Notes: generated by a model from the sequence alone, not told the origin. 46,305 nucleotides of DNA from Flavobacteriales bacterium (GCA_016124845.1 WGMW01000013.1:110064-156368), one strand, 5' to 3'; shown: positions 6,703 to 16,630, numbered from the stretch's first letter. Numbers and translations are program-made.

Positions 6703-8505
6703 TTAGAGAATCACCTTTTTGGAAATTGGCTTATCATTAATGATGGCCCGCATCACATAAGCTCCAGTAGCCAAGTAGCTAAGGTCAAATGCGTTTTTAC
6801 CTTCGACTAAACTGGACGTTTGATACACAATTTCACCGATTGCGTTAAACACCTCCAACGAAGCTTTTCCCTTCAGTTCTGGAAGGAAGAGATAAGCATT
6901 GTGGTCACTTGCATACATTAAGATGTCATCACCAGTATACATTGGCTCTTCATCACCAAGTCGGAAGTGAAGTAAGAATCTTTCGGGATCATCAGACTCG
7001 TCTGCAAAGAAATCATATACTGGATTGATGGTCAATTCTTGAATCTTATTCAGTTTGAGGTCTTCCAGATAGACATGCGCCTCTACCGTGAACTGGTCAA
7101 GATATTTGGCAGTAAACTTGAATTGACCAGAAATTCCTGGAATAAGATCCATCGGTATTGTCATTGGGTGACCTTCCATAGGAAGGGAGTTAATGGAATA
7201 ATCAACACCTCTGAAACGAGTTTTAAGTGTCGGTTGCGCTCCAGGTGCCTTCAATTTGTTTGCATCAAGCATCGAATCGAATCCGTTTGTCTCTCCTTGA
7301 TCACCAAATCGAACGCGTGTTTTGTCAGCAAATTCGCCTGCCTCCACAACAATGTCAAACAGGTTTTCAATTTCTTCCTTGTAGAAAGTAGGGTCGCCCA
7401 ATCTTCGGTAGGTTTGAGGGAGAGCAAAACTTGCAGGTCCTCCAGACGAACGTACAAAAAAGCCTTGCTGTGAGCCAATAAGAGCTGCTGGGTTGGTGGC
7501 ACTCGGTAACACGGGTTGATACGTACCTGTGTAGGACCCACTTGTTACCCACAGTTGCGCTTGCGCATCGAAGCCAGCAGGTGAGGCGTACCATTGCATT
7601 GGAGATGGAAACGGATTACTCACCATGTGCCAGCCATCTCCAGTAGCGTTTGTGTTGGCGAGACCTGAGTATGCAACAGTTGTAATCTCACTAGTGTTGC
7701 CCACCGAACCACCAATTTCAATAGTCTGACCAGATGGGACGATTGCCGCATACCCGCGGCCGTTTGTCATCGAACCAGAACTGCGCACAAACCAGCCAGA
7801 CTGAATACAGCCAGACACCAGCCAAGGGCCATTTTCATGCCATTCAAGCAAAGCTCCATAAGGAGACGATGCATCTACCGCGTACGCGTTACAGTCGGGC
7901 TGCGGAATTACTTGTCCACCGTCAGGACCGTATAGCCCTAGTTCCGACAGTTCAGAGACACTGGCCGTATTAACCGCACTTCCTATGTAATGAAACCCAG
8001 CGTTTCCTGAAATATAACGCTGTACTCGAAGATTTCCAGAAAGCGTACCGTCATAGCTGGGGTCAGAGAAATCGTCAACCAAACCTGTTTCTGTCGGAGT
8101 TGACGCAATCACTAAGTTGCCATTAGCGTTCATGGTTCCCTCTGCCAGCCTCAACTGTCCGTGAACGTTGGTTGTGCCACCAGTAACAGTTGCAATACCC
8201 CCAGTTTTATTGACCTCTAACACACCGTAAAACCGAGACACACCCGTAATTGACTGGTTTCCTGAGCCATCAAGAACTACCATACCGTCAATATGATCTG
8301 TTCCTGAGTTGTTGAAGTCGTTGGTTACATGAATCTCACCTTGGTTGTAAATAACCCCCCCAGTTTCACTACTCATAGAGTTTTCGACATAGAGTACCGC
8401 ACCATTTTGCACATAGAGACTTGTGCTGCTTTTAAGCCCCTGAGCAGAAAGGTTACTGCTAAGAACAAATAGACAGGACAAAAAGATGAACGTAAAATTT
8501 TTCAT
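6703..8505 (-). CDS. Secreted protein with T9SS type A sorting domain
   Basis: This 600-residue secreted protein begins MKNFTFIFLSCLFVLSSNLS-AQG, a clear signal peptide; the ATG at 8505 is preferred over one 12 codons upstream. The N-terminal part (about 25-130) is rich in short beta repeats (VQNGAVLYVENSM, IYNQGEIHVTNDF) and looks like a beta-helix. The middle has Gly/Ser/Pro-rich segments often seen in Bacteroidota surface proteins. The last 80 residues (YLFLPELKGKASLEVFNAIGE to KPISKKVIL) fit a type A C-terminal domain exported and anchored by the type IX system. The ligand is unknown. A strong terminator follows. Confidence 0.85.
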   Translation of the reverse strand: MKNFTFIFLSCLFVLSSNLSAQGLKSSTSLYVQNGAVLYVENSMSSETGGVIYNQGEIHVTNDFNNSGTDHIDGMVVLDGSGNQSITGVSRFYGVLEVNKTGGIATVTGGTTNVHGQLRLAEGTMNANGNLVIASTPTETGLVDDFSDPSYDGTLSGNLRVQRYISGNAGFHYIGSAVNTASVSELSELGLYGPDGGQVIPQPDCNAYAVDASSPYGALLEWHENGPWLVSGCIQSGWFVRSSGSMTNGRGYAAIVPSGQTIEIGGSVGNTSEITTVAYSGLANTNATGDGWHMVSNPFPSPMQWYASPAGFDAQAQLWVTSGSYTGTYQPVLPSATNPAALIGSQQGFFVRSSGGPASFALPQTYRRLGDPTFYKEEIENLFDIVVEAGEFADKTRVRFGDQGETNGFDSMLDANKLKAPGAQPTLKTRFRGVDYSINSLPMEGHPMTIPMDLIPGISGQFKFTAKYLDQFTVEAHVYLEDLKLNKIQELTINPVYDFFADESDDPERFLLHFRLGDEEPMYTGDDILMYASDHNAYLFLPELKGKASLEVFNAIGEIVYQTSSLVEGKNAFDLSYLATGAYVMRAIINDKPISKKVIL

Positions 8506-8596
8506 TCTCGCGATTTTATTCAAATCCATAAAATATGACATGCTAAGTTAGTAACTTCTTGAAAAGAGACATTAGCCTAACTTTTTGAGACAATGA

Positions 8597-10228
8597 CTAT
8601 TTCTTGTCAATTGAATATTCCAATCGATGGAAATCCACTGGGGTACGATGTCCAAGTGGACAGTTTTCCTTATAAGATTTTCCGTCACTTGAGATGATAA
8701 AATGCGTTTTTGACTCAAGTTCCAAAGGGGTGTGGTAGATGATCGATTCACCCATGTTATCGTCTTCACATCCGCCATATCCAACGGGAGTTGGGTCTAA
8801 CATCAGGTCGTTGATGCGATTTTTGAGCTCCGTTGAACAGTCGGAGTCTTGATCAATGATGTAGCCCATGACCTTGTCTACGCCATCTGCCTCCCAACCC
8901 CCCACATATATTCTAAACGCGCGGTCTTCGGGAACATGGACAGTGAACGATTTATTAATTTTCCAATTGCGCTTGATGGTTCGCCCCAAGCCCGCACGCA
9001 GAATGTCATTTGTGTGGGAGGCGAATTCATTCAGAAAGACATATTGGCCTCCGACATCTGCAAACATTCTGAGTTCAGCGGGTGTCAGAAAGAATATCTC
9101 AGACAATCTTCGGATCTTCAGTTTTTCAACGGTGACTTTATAGGAATGAATGATGTAATCTTTCGGAATGCCGTTACCCTCGTCCCAATACAGAAACAGC
9201 GTTTTTCCCAGTACCGTTCTGTCTGAAATTCCAGCGGATTTCCAAGGAATGGAAACCGTTGCCACGTCACCTTTGGGGTCATCAGATACGGTAACTTTTA
9301 CATCATTGAAATACGTATTCCCTTTTTGGTCGATGAATGAGTATTTGAGAGTTGATTGGGGCGAAGGCCGCGGTAGCGTGTGACGTACGTTGAACACATA
9401 GTCTTTGGAACTCATTTTCACGGGGCGCGCCCAGCTTCCTGTATCTTGATTGTTGTAAAACGCACTTCCATCGCCATTGGCGTAAATGTCAATTCGCGTG
9501 GCGAAAACGCTGTCGCCTTTCTCTGACCGAATCTTATCTGGTAAATTCCTTCGAGTGGCCAGCAGCCGCATGGGATGAATCTCGGTTTTTGCAGGCGGAT
9601 GACCTCTGTCCCAAACCCAAAGACCCTCTGCATGGACCCAATCGCCAGCGGTGGGCCAATTCCAAATGATATCGTAGCGTTCATGACCAGCGGTTGAGAA
9701 ACCTGCCGTTCCACCTTTCCGACAGACTGGCGCATACTTGTTACCGTGGTTTCCTGCGGCAAGCCCGCTTTCCCATTCGCAATGAACCCAGTCGCGCACT
9801 ACCGTATCGCGTATTTCTTGCCCAAGGCTGTCCTTTCTGATATGGATGTATCGCGAAAGCAAATTGCGCGAACCTTCATCAGGGAATACATTGAAACACA
9901 GGTCGTGCGTGTAATGATAGAGCGGCAGATCCTCAAAACTCACGTGCGGCACTCCGAAGGCATAACCTTCGTGCCCTTCAATGGGCATAACCTGACCTTC
10001 AAGCACAACCACCGTATCGTGATTTACTACTGGTCGCCAAGAAGGAAGAATCAGGCTGATATCGACAACATGCTTGAAGCCGTAAACCTTCATCGTATCC
10101 AAGCAAGGATAGATGCCAATATCTGCTTCGTTGGACCAACGAAGATTTTTGGGGTAAGTGAATGGTGCCTGCGCGACAACGGAATTGATTCCGAAAAGGA
10201 GAACGGTCAGCGTGGCAACGAGCCTCAT
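8597..10228 (-). CDS. Secreted protein of unknown family, with EIHP-type motif
   Basis: This 543-residue protein has a signal peptide (MRLVATLTVLLFGINSVVAQ). Its start abuts the asd stop codon with no gap, so the two are probably cotranscribed. Notable conserved-looking segments are HYTHDLCFNVFPDEG (about residue 105-120), DWVHCEWESG (about 147-156), and EGLWVWDRGHPPAKTEIHP (about 200-218). The clustered His, Asp, Glu and Trp suggest a metal or sugar site. An acidic, Cys-containing section with GYGGCEDDN lies near the C-terminus. No T9SS sorting domain is evident. I cannot name the family; a secreted hydrolase or binding protein is possible. Confidence 0.8.
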   Translation of the reverse strand: MRLVATLTVLLFGINSVVAQAPFTYPKNLRWSNEADIGIYPCLDTMKVYGFKHVVDISLILPSWRPVVNHDTVVVLEGQVMPIEGHEGYAFGVPHVSFEDLPLYHYTHDLCFNVFPDEGSRNLLSRYIHIRKDSLGQEIRDTVVRDWVHCEWESGLAAGNHGNKYAPVCRKGGTAGFSTAGHERYDIIWNWPTAGDWVHAEGLWVWDRGHPPAKTEIHPMRLLATRRNLPDKIRSEKGDSVFATRIDIYANGDGSAFYNNQDTGSWARPVKMSSKDYVFNVRHTLPRPSPQSTLKYSFIDQKGNTYFNDVKVTVSDDPKGDVATVSIPWKSAGISDRTVLGKTLFLYWDEGNGIPKDYIIHSYKVTVEKLKIRRLSEIFFLTPAELRMFADVGGQYVFLNEFASHTNDILRAGLGRTIKRNWKINKSFTVHVPEDRAFRIYVGGWEADGVDKVMGYIIDQDSDCSTELKNRINDLMLDPTPVGYGGCEDDNMGESIIYHTPLELESKTHFIISSDGKSYKENCPLGHRTPVDFHRLEYSIDKK

Positions 10229-11221
10229 TTACACGGTAACTTTTTCGGTCAGTTTTTCCAGAATTTGAACCGCATTGGTGGCGGCACCTTTACGAAGATT
10301 ATCGGCCACGATCCAAAGATTGAACGCATTCTCCTCGCTTTCATCCTTGCGGATTCTACCGACAAATACGTCATCTTTTTGGTGTGCACTCAGCGGCATT
10401 GGATACGAGTTATTGGTGGGGTCGTCTTGCAGGATGATTCCTTCAGAAGTGGAAAGAATGTCCTTTATCTGTTCTACGGTTGTGGGTTTTTCGAGGGTGA
10501 CATTCACCGACTCGGAATGACCGCCCACGACAGGAACGCGAACAGCTGTTGCGGTTACTTTCAGGTCAGGGATTCCAAGGATCTTTCGACTTTCATTCAC
10601 CAGCTTCATTTCCTCTTTGGTGTAGCCGTTTTCGAGAAACACATCGCAATGCGGAATGCAGTTGCGATGGATCGGGTACTTGTAAGCAGGATTTGTGGCC
10701 AGTTGCCCGTCCTCTTCTTCTTCCAACTGCTGCATGGCGGCCTTGCCTGTTCCAGTAACCGATTGATAGGTGCTGATGACCAAACGCTTCAGACCGAACG
10801 CTTTGTGCAACGGTGCGAGTGCCACAACTAATTGAATAGTGGAGCAGTTCGGGTTGGCAATGATCTTGGAGCCGCTCTCGGTCGCCTCCATATTCACTTC
10901 TGGCACAACCAAGGGAATATTCGGTTCCATGCGCCAAGCGGAAGAATTGTCGATGACCACGGTTCCGACCTCCGCAAATTTCGGTGCCCATTTCAGCGAA
11001 GTGCTTCCTCCAGCGGAGAACAATGCAAAGTCGGGGCGGAGCGAAATGGCCTGAAGCATTCCCACCACCTTCACGTCTTTGCCTTTGAAGGAAACCGTTT
11101 TCCCAACGGAATTCTCTGATGCAACAGGAATCAACTCGGTCACATTCACCTTGCGTTCTTCCAGAACGGTAAGCATTTCTCGGCCAACAAGACCTGTGGC
11201 ACCAACAACGGCTATTCTCAT
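10229..11221 (-). CDS. asd: Aspartate-semialdehyde dehydrogenase
   Basis: This 330-residue cytosolic enzyme reduces aspartyl-4-phosphate to aspartate semialdehyde with NADPH, the branch point to lysine/diaminopimelate, threonine and methionine. The N-terminal Rossmann motif is VVGATGLVGREML. The catalytic Cys is in NPNCSTIQ (about 127-134), the binding region is STYQSVTGTGKAAM, and the catalytic His lies in GGHSESVNV. The length fits the bacterial family. It has its own -7 box (TACTTTTG at 11264-11257), overlapping the divergent promoter region of the next gene, and it leads directly into the unknown secreted protein gene. Confidence 0.97.
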   Translation of the reverse strand: MRIAVVGATGLVGREMLTVLEERKVNVTELIPVASENSVGKTVSFKGKDVKVVGMLQAISLRPDFALFSAGGSTSLKWAPKFAEVGTVVIDNSSAWRMEPNIPLVVPEVNMEATESGSKIIANPNCSTIQLVVALAPLHKAFGLKRLVISTYQSVTGTGKAAMQQLEEEEDGQLATNPAYKYPIHRNCIPHCDVFLENGYTKEEMKLVNESRKILGIPDLKVTATAVRVPVVGGHSESVNVTLEKPTTVEQIKDILSTSEGIILQDDPTNNSYPMPLSAHQKDDVFVGRIRKDESEENAFNLWIVADNLRKGAATNAVQILEKLTEKVTV

Positions 11222-11256
11222 AATTCGCTAACGAAACGTTAAGATCGGTCGGGTGG

Positions 11257-11264
11257 CAAAAGTA
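11257..11264 (-). promoter_or_regulatory. -7 box (TACTTTTG) for asd
   Basis: This is an exact TAnnTTTG match on the minus strand. A weaker plus-strand box, TATATTTA at 11266-11273, faces the other way towards the gene at 11304, so the two promoters are almost superimposed. Confidence 0.5.
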
Positions 11265-11303
11265 CTATATTTACCCTCCTTGCCTGAAGGTAGAATCCGA
11301 CTC

Positions 11304-13913
11304 ATGCGAACTTATTTGCGTCACATTTTCATCGGTCTGTTTGCCCTGATTCCCGCGGTCGGTTTCGGCCAGTTTGTGGATGATTTTTCGGATGGTGATT
11401 TTACCGCCAATCCTACTTGGAGCGGAGATGCGGCCAACTTTGAGGTGGATGGTAATCAGAAGTTGCATTTGAACGCGCCTCCGCAGTCAGACACGTCTTA
11501 CCTGTCGGTGGCGTGTCAAGCGATTGATGATGCCACGTGGGAGTTTTTGGTGGAGATGGCTTTCAATCCTTCATCAAGCAACTTGGCGCGGGTCTATCTG
11601 GTCTCAAACAATGCCAACCTTCAAGGAAGTTTGAATGGCTATTACGTGCGTTTGGGTGGCGAAACGGAAGACCGCATCAGCCTTTATCGTCAGACGGGGA
11701 CATCTTCTACGCAGTTGATCACTTCTGTTGATGGATTATTGAATACCGACCCTTCGGGAGCGCGCGTTCGCGTTACGCGGAGTTCCAATTCTGATTGGGA
11801 ACTGCTGGCTGATACCTCTGGCGGAACGTCATTCGTTTCGTTGGGAACGGTGAACGACACCACCTATTTCCAAAGCCTGTATTCCGGGGTTTGGTGCAAG
11901 TACACGAGTACGCGTTCTGACAAGTTCCATTTCGATGATTTCAACGTGACGGGCAACCCGTTTGTGGACAGCGAAGCCCCAACGGTTGTTTCGGTTTCGG
12001 TGCTTTCAAACACGCAGGTCGATGTGCTTTTCAGCGAAGCCGTGAGTCAAACCACAGCTGAGAATACGGCCAACTATTCGGCTGATAACGGCCTGGGAAG
12101 TCCGATTACAGCTTCGCTCGATGGTAGTAATTCAGCGTTGGTGCATTTGACATTCGCCACGCAATTCACCAACGGAACGACTTACCAGTTGAGCATTTCC
12201 AATGTTCAGGACCTTTCGGGAAACACGATGGTGACAGCATCAGAACCGTTCATCTATGTCATTCCATCACCAGCTTCGTATCGCGATGTGGTCATCAATG
12301 AGTTTATGTGCGACCCAAGTCCCGTGCAAGGTTTGGCCGAGGCCGAGTTTGTGGAACTCTACAACACCAGCAGCTATTACATCGACATTACGGGTTGGAA
12401 ACTGGGAGATGCTTCCTCTTTCGGAACGGTCGGGTCGCACATTATCGCCCCTGGCGAGTATGCCATTCTCATCGCCAGCGGCAGTGCCTCCATGTTCGCG
12501 TTCTATCAGAATGTGGTGGTCGTCACTTCTTTTCCGTCCTTGAACAATTCGGGAGATGACCTGATTCTTGAAGACACCAGCGAGACCGTTATCGATCGGC
12601 TGAGCTATGATTTGAGCTGGTATCACGACCCGAACAAAGAAGATGGAGGTTTCACGATCGAGCAGATCAATCCGTTTGCCGCGTGTGTCAATCCGAGCAA
12701 TTGGCATGCTTCGGAAAACCCGTTGGGCGGAACGCCAGGAAATCAGAATTCCGTGTTTGATGATACGCCCGACACGGAAGGTCCGTTGCTGGTTGGCGTT
12801 GAGATTCTTGATCCTCAGACCGTGCAGGTAAATATGAACGAGGCGTTGGGTACAGGCAACATTTCAGCTTCCAACATCTTGGTGGAACCAACGCTGACTG
12901 TAGCAGCCGTATCGGCCATCAGCCCAGCGAACACGTCTCTGAATGTGACGTTCGGAACTCCGATCGATACAGGCGTGGTTTACACGCTCACCGTAACGGG
13001 AATTGCTGACTGTGAGGGAAATCTGCAAGGAGCCGATTCGGTGACAACATTCGTATTACCGTTTGATGCCGATTCGGGTGATTTCGTCATCAACGAAGTG
13101 TTGTTCAATCCTTTCACGGGCGGTTCTGATTATGTGGAATTGGTGAACATTTCGGACAGGCCGCTGAACCTCAAAGGTTGGCTTTTGGCGCATTATGATG
13201 CGCAGGATGGAGTGAGCAGCTTCAAACCAATTACAAACCAGAATTACGCGGTGGAACCAGGTGGATATGTGCTTATTACCCAAGATACGACCGATGTGAT
13301 GATGAATTACATTCAGCACGGCATCGGTAATTTCATTCAGGCAGACATGCCTTCTTATAATAATGATTCGGGAACGGTCTATCTGCTGAATCTGGACTCC
13401 GTCATTACCGAGTATTTCTCCTATACTGCGAGCATGCATTTCCCGCTTTTGAGTAGCGTAGATGGCGTGTCATTGGAGCGGTTGGATGTGCATCGTGATG
13501 TACATGATGTAGGCAACTGGCACTCGGCAGCGGAAACGGTCGGTTTCGGAACGCCTGGGCTGCAGAACTCGCAGTATTTCCCAACGGGCGATGCTGTGGG
13601 TGAAGTGAGTCTTGACCCAGAGATATTCTCGCCAGATGACGACAGTTATAATGACGTGTTGAACATTTACTACCGTTTCAACGGATCAGGCTATGTGGGT
13701 ACGATCCGTATTTACGATTCCAACGGGAGACCTGTTCGGCAGTTGATCTCCAATGAGCTGTTGGGAACATCAGGAACGTTCACTTGGGACGGCACGACCG
13801 ATAATGGTGAAAAAGCGCGCATCGGCATGTACGTGATCCTGTTCGAGGCGTTCAGCGAAAGCGGGGATAAGAGCGTACACAAGCTCTCCACTGCGCTTGG
13901 TGCGCGGTTGTAG
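11304..13913 (+). CDS. Surface protein with Ig-like and lamin-tail domains
   Basis: This 869-residue secreted protein starts MRTYLRHIFIGLFALIPAVGFGQ (signal peptide); the ATG at 11304 is preferred to one 17 codons upstream. The region of about 25-220 resembles a laminin-G/concanavalin-like fold. Next comes a bacterial Ig-like domain (APTVVSVSVLSNTQVDVLFS), a lamin-tail domain (VVINEFMCDPS with AEFVELYNTS and ITGWKLGD), a second Ig-like domain, and a second lamin-tail domain (FVINEVLFNPF with DYVELVNIS and LKGWLLAHY). The C-terminal 95 residues (EIFSPDDDSYNDVLNIYY with IRIYDSNGRPVRQL) match the gliding-motility/FlgD-like cap common in T9SS cargo. Cell-surface adhesion or extracellular DNA/protein binding is inferred only. 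Confidence 0.85.
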   Translation: MRTYLRHIFIGLFALIPAVGFGQFVDDFSDGDFTANPTWSGDAANFEVDGNQKLHLNAPPQSDTSYLSVACQAIDDATWEFLVEMAFNPSSSNLARVYLVSNNANLQGSLNGYYVRLGGETEDRISLYRQTGTSSTQLITSVDGLLNTDPSGARVRVTRSSNSDWELLADTSGGTSFVSLGTVNDTTYFQSLYSGVWCKYTSTRSDKFHFDDFNVTGNPFVDSEAPTVVSVSVLSNTQVDVLFSEAVSQTTAENTANYSADNGLGSPITASLDGSNSALVHLTFATQFTNGTTYQLSISNVQDLSGNTMVTASEPFIYVIPSPASYRDVVINEFMCDPSPVQGLAEAEFVELYNTSSYYIDITGWKLGDASSFGTVGSHIIAPGEYAILIASGSASMFAFYQNVVVVTSFPSLNNSGDDLILEDTSETVIDRLSYDLSWYHDPNKEDGGFTIEQINPFAACVNPSNWHASENPLGGTPGNQNSVFDDTPDTEGPLLVGVEILDPQTVQVNMNEALGTGNISASNILVEPTLTVAAVSAISPANTSLNVTFGTPIDTGVVYTLTVTGIADCEGNLQGADSVTTFVLPFDADSGDFVINEVLFNPFTGGSDYVELVNISDRPLNLKGWLLAHYDAQDGVSSFKPITNQNYAVEPGGYVLITQDTTDVMMNYIQHGIGNFIQADMPSYNNDSGTVYLLNLDSVITEYFSYTASMHFPLLSSVDGVSLERLDVHRDVHDVGNWHSAAETVGFGTPGLQNSQYFPTGDAVGEVSLDPEIFSPDDDSYNDVLNIYYRFNGSGYVGTIRIYDSNGRPVRQLISNELLGTSGTFTWDGTTDNGEKARIGMYVILFEAFSESGDKSVHKLSTALGARL

Positions 13914-13948
13914 GCTTTTCTTTCACGTATCTTCATGGCTCATCATCC

Positions 13949-15229
13949 ATGGAAAAGAAACAATTGCCCATACGGAATGTCATAGCGCTTCTGCTTTTGG
14001 TGGTTATCGGTTTTTTATCGGTGAGAATCTGGCATTTGGAGCGTGAAAAGCGCGAGGTGAACAATGACCTTGTGCATCTTTCAGAGATCCGATATGGACT
14101 TTTTAATGTGGATGAATGGAAGCGCATTATCGTGAACATCATCTCTAAGAACATTGAGGAGTTTGACCTGAATGAACAGGACCGCGAGGCGATGCGAAAG
14201 AAAGTGACGAAGTTTTTGCATTCGCTGATCGATGAGTTCGAGCAACGCTATCACGATCAGGAGCTGCATCGCACAGGTGGGTTTCTGGAACAGGCCAAAG
14301 GTGTGATGCGAAGCGCGGTTGTTTCTGGCACCAAGCTGTTCGACCATCTCCGTGAGGACATTCCTGTGTTTACCGAGGAGATTTTGGATTTTGTGGGAGA
14401 TCCTGAGAATGCGGAAATGTTGAAAGAATACCTGACTGAGAAGTTGGATGAGTATGCCTCAGAGACATTTGCCGAGACGGATTATTCGGAACATGACCGC
14501 ATTGTGGCCAAGTACGTGGCGGAGAACAGGGCGGATGCCATAACCAGAATGAAGGAACGCTTGGCTGCGATAGATAAGGCCAAACAGCCGTATCTGATGG
14601 TCTGGTATCCGCTGGTGGTCGTTTCATTGCTTTTGGTGTTGATCTTTCCGCTGGTCGGGTTGGTTGAACACTTGAGTGTGGTGGGCATCAGCCTGACATT
14701 GCTGTTGCTTGGCCTTACGTTGCCGATGCTGGAGATCGATGCGCGTATCGCCTCCTTGGATTTTCACCTGCTGGGCGAACAGGTGGCCTTTACGGATCAG
14801 GTGGTGTACCACAAATGCAAGAGCATTTTGGAAGTGGTGCATCTGATGCTGGGGCAGAAGGACCTACAGGTGGTCGTGGTTGGTCTGTTGGTACTCCTGT
14901 TCAGCGTAGTGTTTCCAATATTGAAGCTGCTGAGCTGTGTGGCTTACCTGATGTTTCCGCAGATCCGACAGAACCGCGTATTACAATTCTTTGTCTATCG
15001 AACAGGAAAGTGGTCGATGGCGGATGTGTTGGTGGTGGCCATCTTTATGTCATATATCGGCTTTTCGGGCATTCTGAACGAACAGTTGGGTCAATTGCAG
15101 CATATTGCTGTGTCCATCAACCTGCTTACCACCAACAACTCAACCCTGCTTTTCGGCTTCTATGCCTTTGTGAGCTTTGTGCTGATGGGGCTGCTGTTGG
15201 CGTTTCGGTTGCAGCGGTTGGAGGACTAA
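13949..15229 (+). CDS. PqiA-domain inner-membrane protein
   Basis: This 426-residue protein has one N-terminal membrane helix (about 8-25). A helical hydrophilic region of roughly 180 residues follows, with many charged residues (WKRIIVNIISKNIEEF, IDEFEQRYHDQE). Four or five membrane spans follow from about residue 212 to the end. The C-terminal part carries the paraquat-inducible protein A hallmark GKWSMADVLVVAIFMSYI (about 350-367) and PILKLLSCVAYL. PqiA proteins partner with MCE-domain proteins in lipid transport across the envelope, but no MCE gene is present here. A weak -7 box (TATCTTCA) sits at 13928-13935. The stop overlaps that of the convergent PhoH gene. Confidence 0.8.
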   Translation: MEKKQLPIRNVIALLLLVVIGFLSVRIWHLEREKREVNNDLVHLSEIRYGLFNVDEWKRIIVNIISKNIEEFDLNEQDREAMRKKVTKFLHSLIDEFEQRYHDQELHRTGGFLEQAKGVMRSAVVSGTKLFDHLREDIPVFTEEILDFVGDPENAEMLKEYLTEKLDEYASETFAETDYSEHDRIVAKYVAENRADAITRMKERLAAIDKAKQPYLMVWYPLVVVSLLLVLIFPLVGLVEHLSVVGISLTLLLLGLTLPMLEIDARIASLDFHLLGEQVAFTDQVVYHKCKSILEVVHLMLGQKDLQVVVVGLLVLLFSVVFPILKLLSCVAYLMFPQIRQNRVLQFFVYRTGKWSMADVLVVAIFMSYIGFSGILNEQLGQLQHIAVSINLLTTNNSTLLFGFYAFVSFVLMGLLLAFRLQRLED

Positions 15230-16560
15230 AGCAACTCGTTTGCCAGATTCGCCAGCTCAGAACGTTCGCCTTTTTGGAGTGTGACATGCGCATACAGCGG
15301 ATTTCCCTTCACTTTCTCTATCAGGTATGAAAGGCCGTTACTCTGCGTGTCGAGGTAAGGCGTATCGATCTGGAAGATGTCGCCTGTGAACACGATCTTG
15401 GTGTTCTCGCCCGCACGGGTAATGATGGTTTTCACTTCGTGAGGCGTGAGGTTCTGCGCCTCATCAATAATGAAGAAGATGTTGGAAAGGCTGCGCCCAC
15501 GGATGTAGGCCAGAGGTGTGATGACCAGTTTTTCCTGCTCCACCATCTGCTGTATCTGCTTGGCCTCCTTGCCCTTTTCTGGGAACTGACTCTGAATGAA
15601 CTTCAGGTTGTCCCAAAGCGGTTCCATGTACGGATTGATCTTGCTCTTGATGTCGCCTGGCAGGTAACCGATGTCCTTATTACTGAGCGGAACGATCGGT
15701 CGTGCCAGATAGATCTGGCGGAAATCACGTTTCTGCTCCATCGCGCCAGCCAAGGCAAGAAGTGTTTTTCCCGTTCCTGCCACACCTTGCAGCGTGATCA
15801 GTTTCACATTCGGGTCGAGAATGGCATGGAGCGCAAAGACCTGTTCCGCATTTAGCGGACGGATGCCATACGCCATGGTCTTCTCAATGCGGTGAAGCAA
15901 GCCTGTTTCGGGGTTGTTGTGCACCAAGGCCGATTTCTTCCCGTTCTTGAGAACGTAGTAATGATTGTTCGGGGCATTCTTCAACCCAACGGCTTCACGC
16001 TCGCACGTTCCTGTTTCGTACAGTTCGTTGATGATGCCGCTTTCAATTCCCTCAACCGTGCTTTCTCCCTTATAAATGGAGCTTACATCCTTGATCTTGC
16101 CCGTTTCGTAATCCTCGGCATTCACGTTCAGCGACTTGGCCTTCAACCGCAGGTTGATGTCCTTGCTTACCAGGATCACCTTCCGATCGGGAAATTCATC
16201 TTTCACGGCCAACGCAGCATTCAGGATCTTGTGATCGGCCTTGTTGTCACCGAAAACCTTAGTGGCGTCCACATCGCTGTTGCCGTTCATGATCACTTTG
16301 AACGAACCCTTCTTGTTGCCCTTGATCGGAATCCATTGCTGCAAGGTCTTGTTGCCCGCCATCGCGTCCAGTTCGCGGATAAATTCGCGGGCTGCAAAGT
16401 TCTTGCTGTCGTTCCCTTTCTTGAAGTTGTCGAGTTCTTCCAATACCGTTATCGGTATGGCCACATCGTGCTCGTCAAACTGGGTTATTGCATTATGATC
16501 GTAGATGATTACCGAAGTGTCCAGAACGAACACTTTCCTCTCCTCTTTCTTCTTTGCCAT
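15226..16560 (-). CDS. PhoH-family ATPase with N-terminal PIN domain
   Basis: The protein has 444 residues. Residues about 10-150 form a PIN-type nuclease domain (VFVLDTSVIIYD, ITVLEELDNFKKG, KADHKILNAALA, with acidic residues for metal binding). The C-terminal half is a PhoH ATPase with Walker A GVAGTGKTLLALAGA (about 264-278) and Walker B IFFIIDEAQNLTPHEVKT. PIN-PhoH proteins are proposed RNA helicase/nucleases; despite the name, phosphate regulation is not implied in this phylum. The start follows a -7-like box (TACATTTC, 16588-16581). It converges on the PqiA-domain gene with a 4-bp shared stop region (CTAA). Confidence 0.93.
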   Translation of the reverse strand: MAKKKEERKVFVLDTSVIIYDHNAITQFDEHDVAIPITVLEELDNFKKGNDSKNFAAREFIRELDAMAGNKTLQQWIPIKGNKKGSFKVIMNGNSDVDATKVFGDNKADHKILNAALAVKDEFPDRKVILVSKDINLRLKAKSLNVNAEDYETGKIKDVSSIYKGESTVEGIESGIINELYETGTCEREAVGLKNAPNNHYYVLKNGKKSALVHNNPETGLLHRIEKTMAYGIRPLNAEQVFALHAILDPNVKLITLQGVAGTGKTLLALAGAMEQKRDFRQIYLARPIVPLSNKDIGYLPGDIKSKINPYMEPLWDNLKFIQSQFPEKGKEAKQIQQMVEQEKLVITPLAYIRGRSLSNIFFIIDEAQNLTPHEVKTIITRAGENTKIVFTGDIFQIDTPYLDTQSNGLSYLIEKVKGNPLYAHVTLQKGERSELANLANELL

Positions 16561-16630
16561 TCAGAAACTATTCTTAATCCGAAATGTAGCGTTTTGGATT
16601 TCTGAAGATGGAGCGTAACTTTATTAAGAA

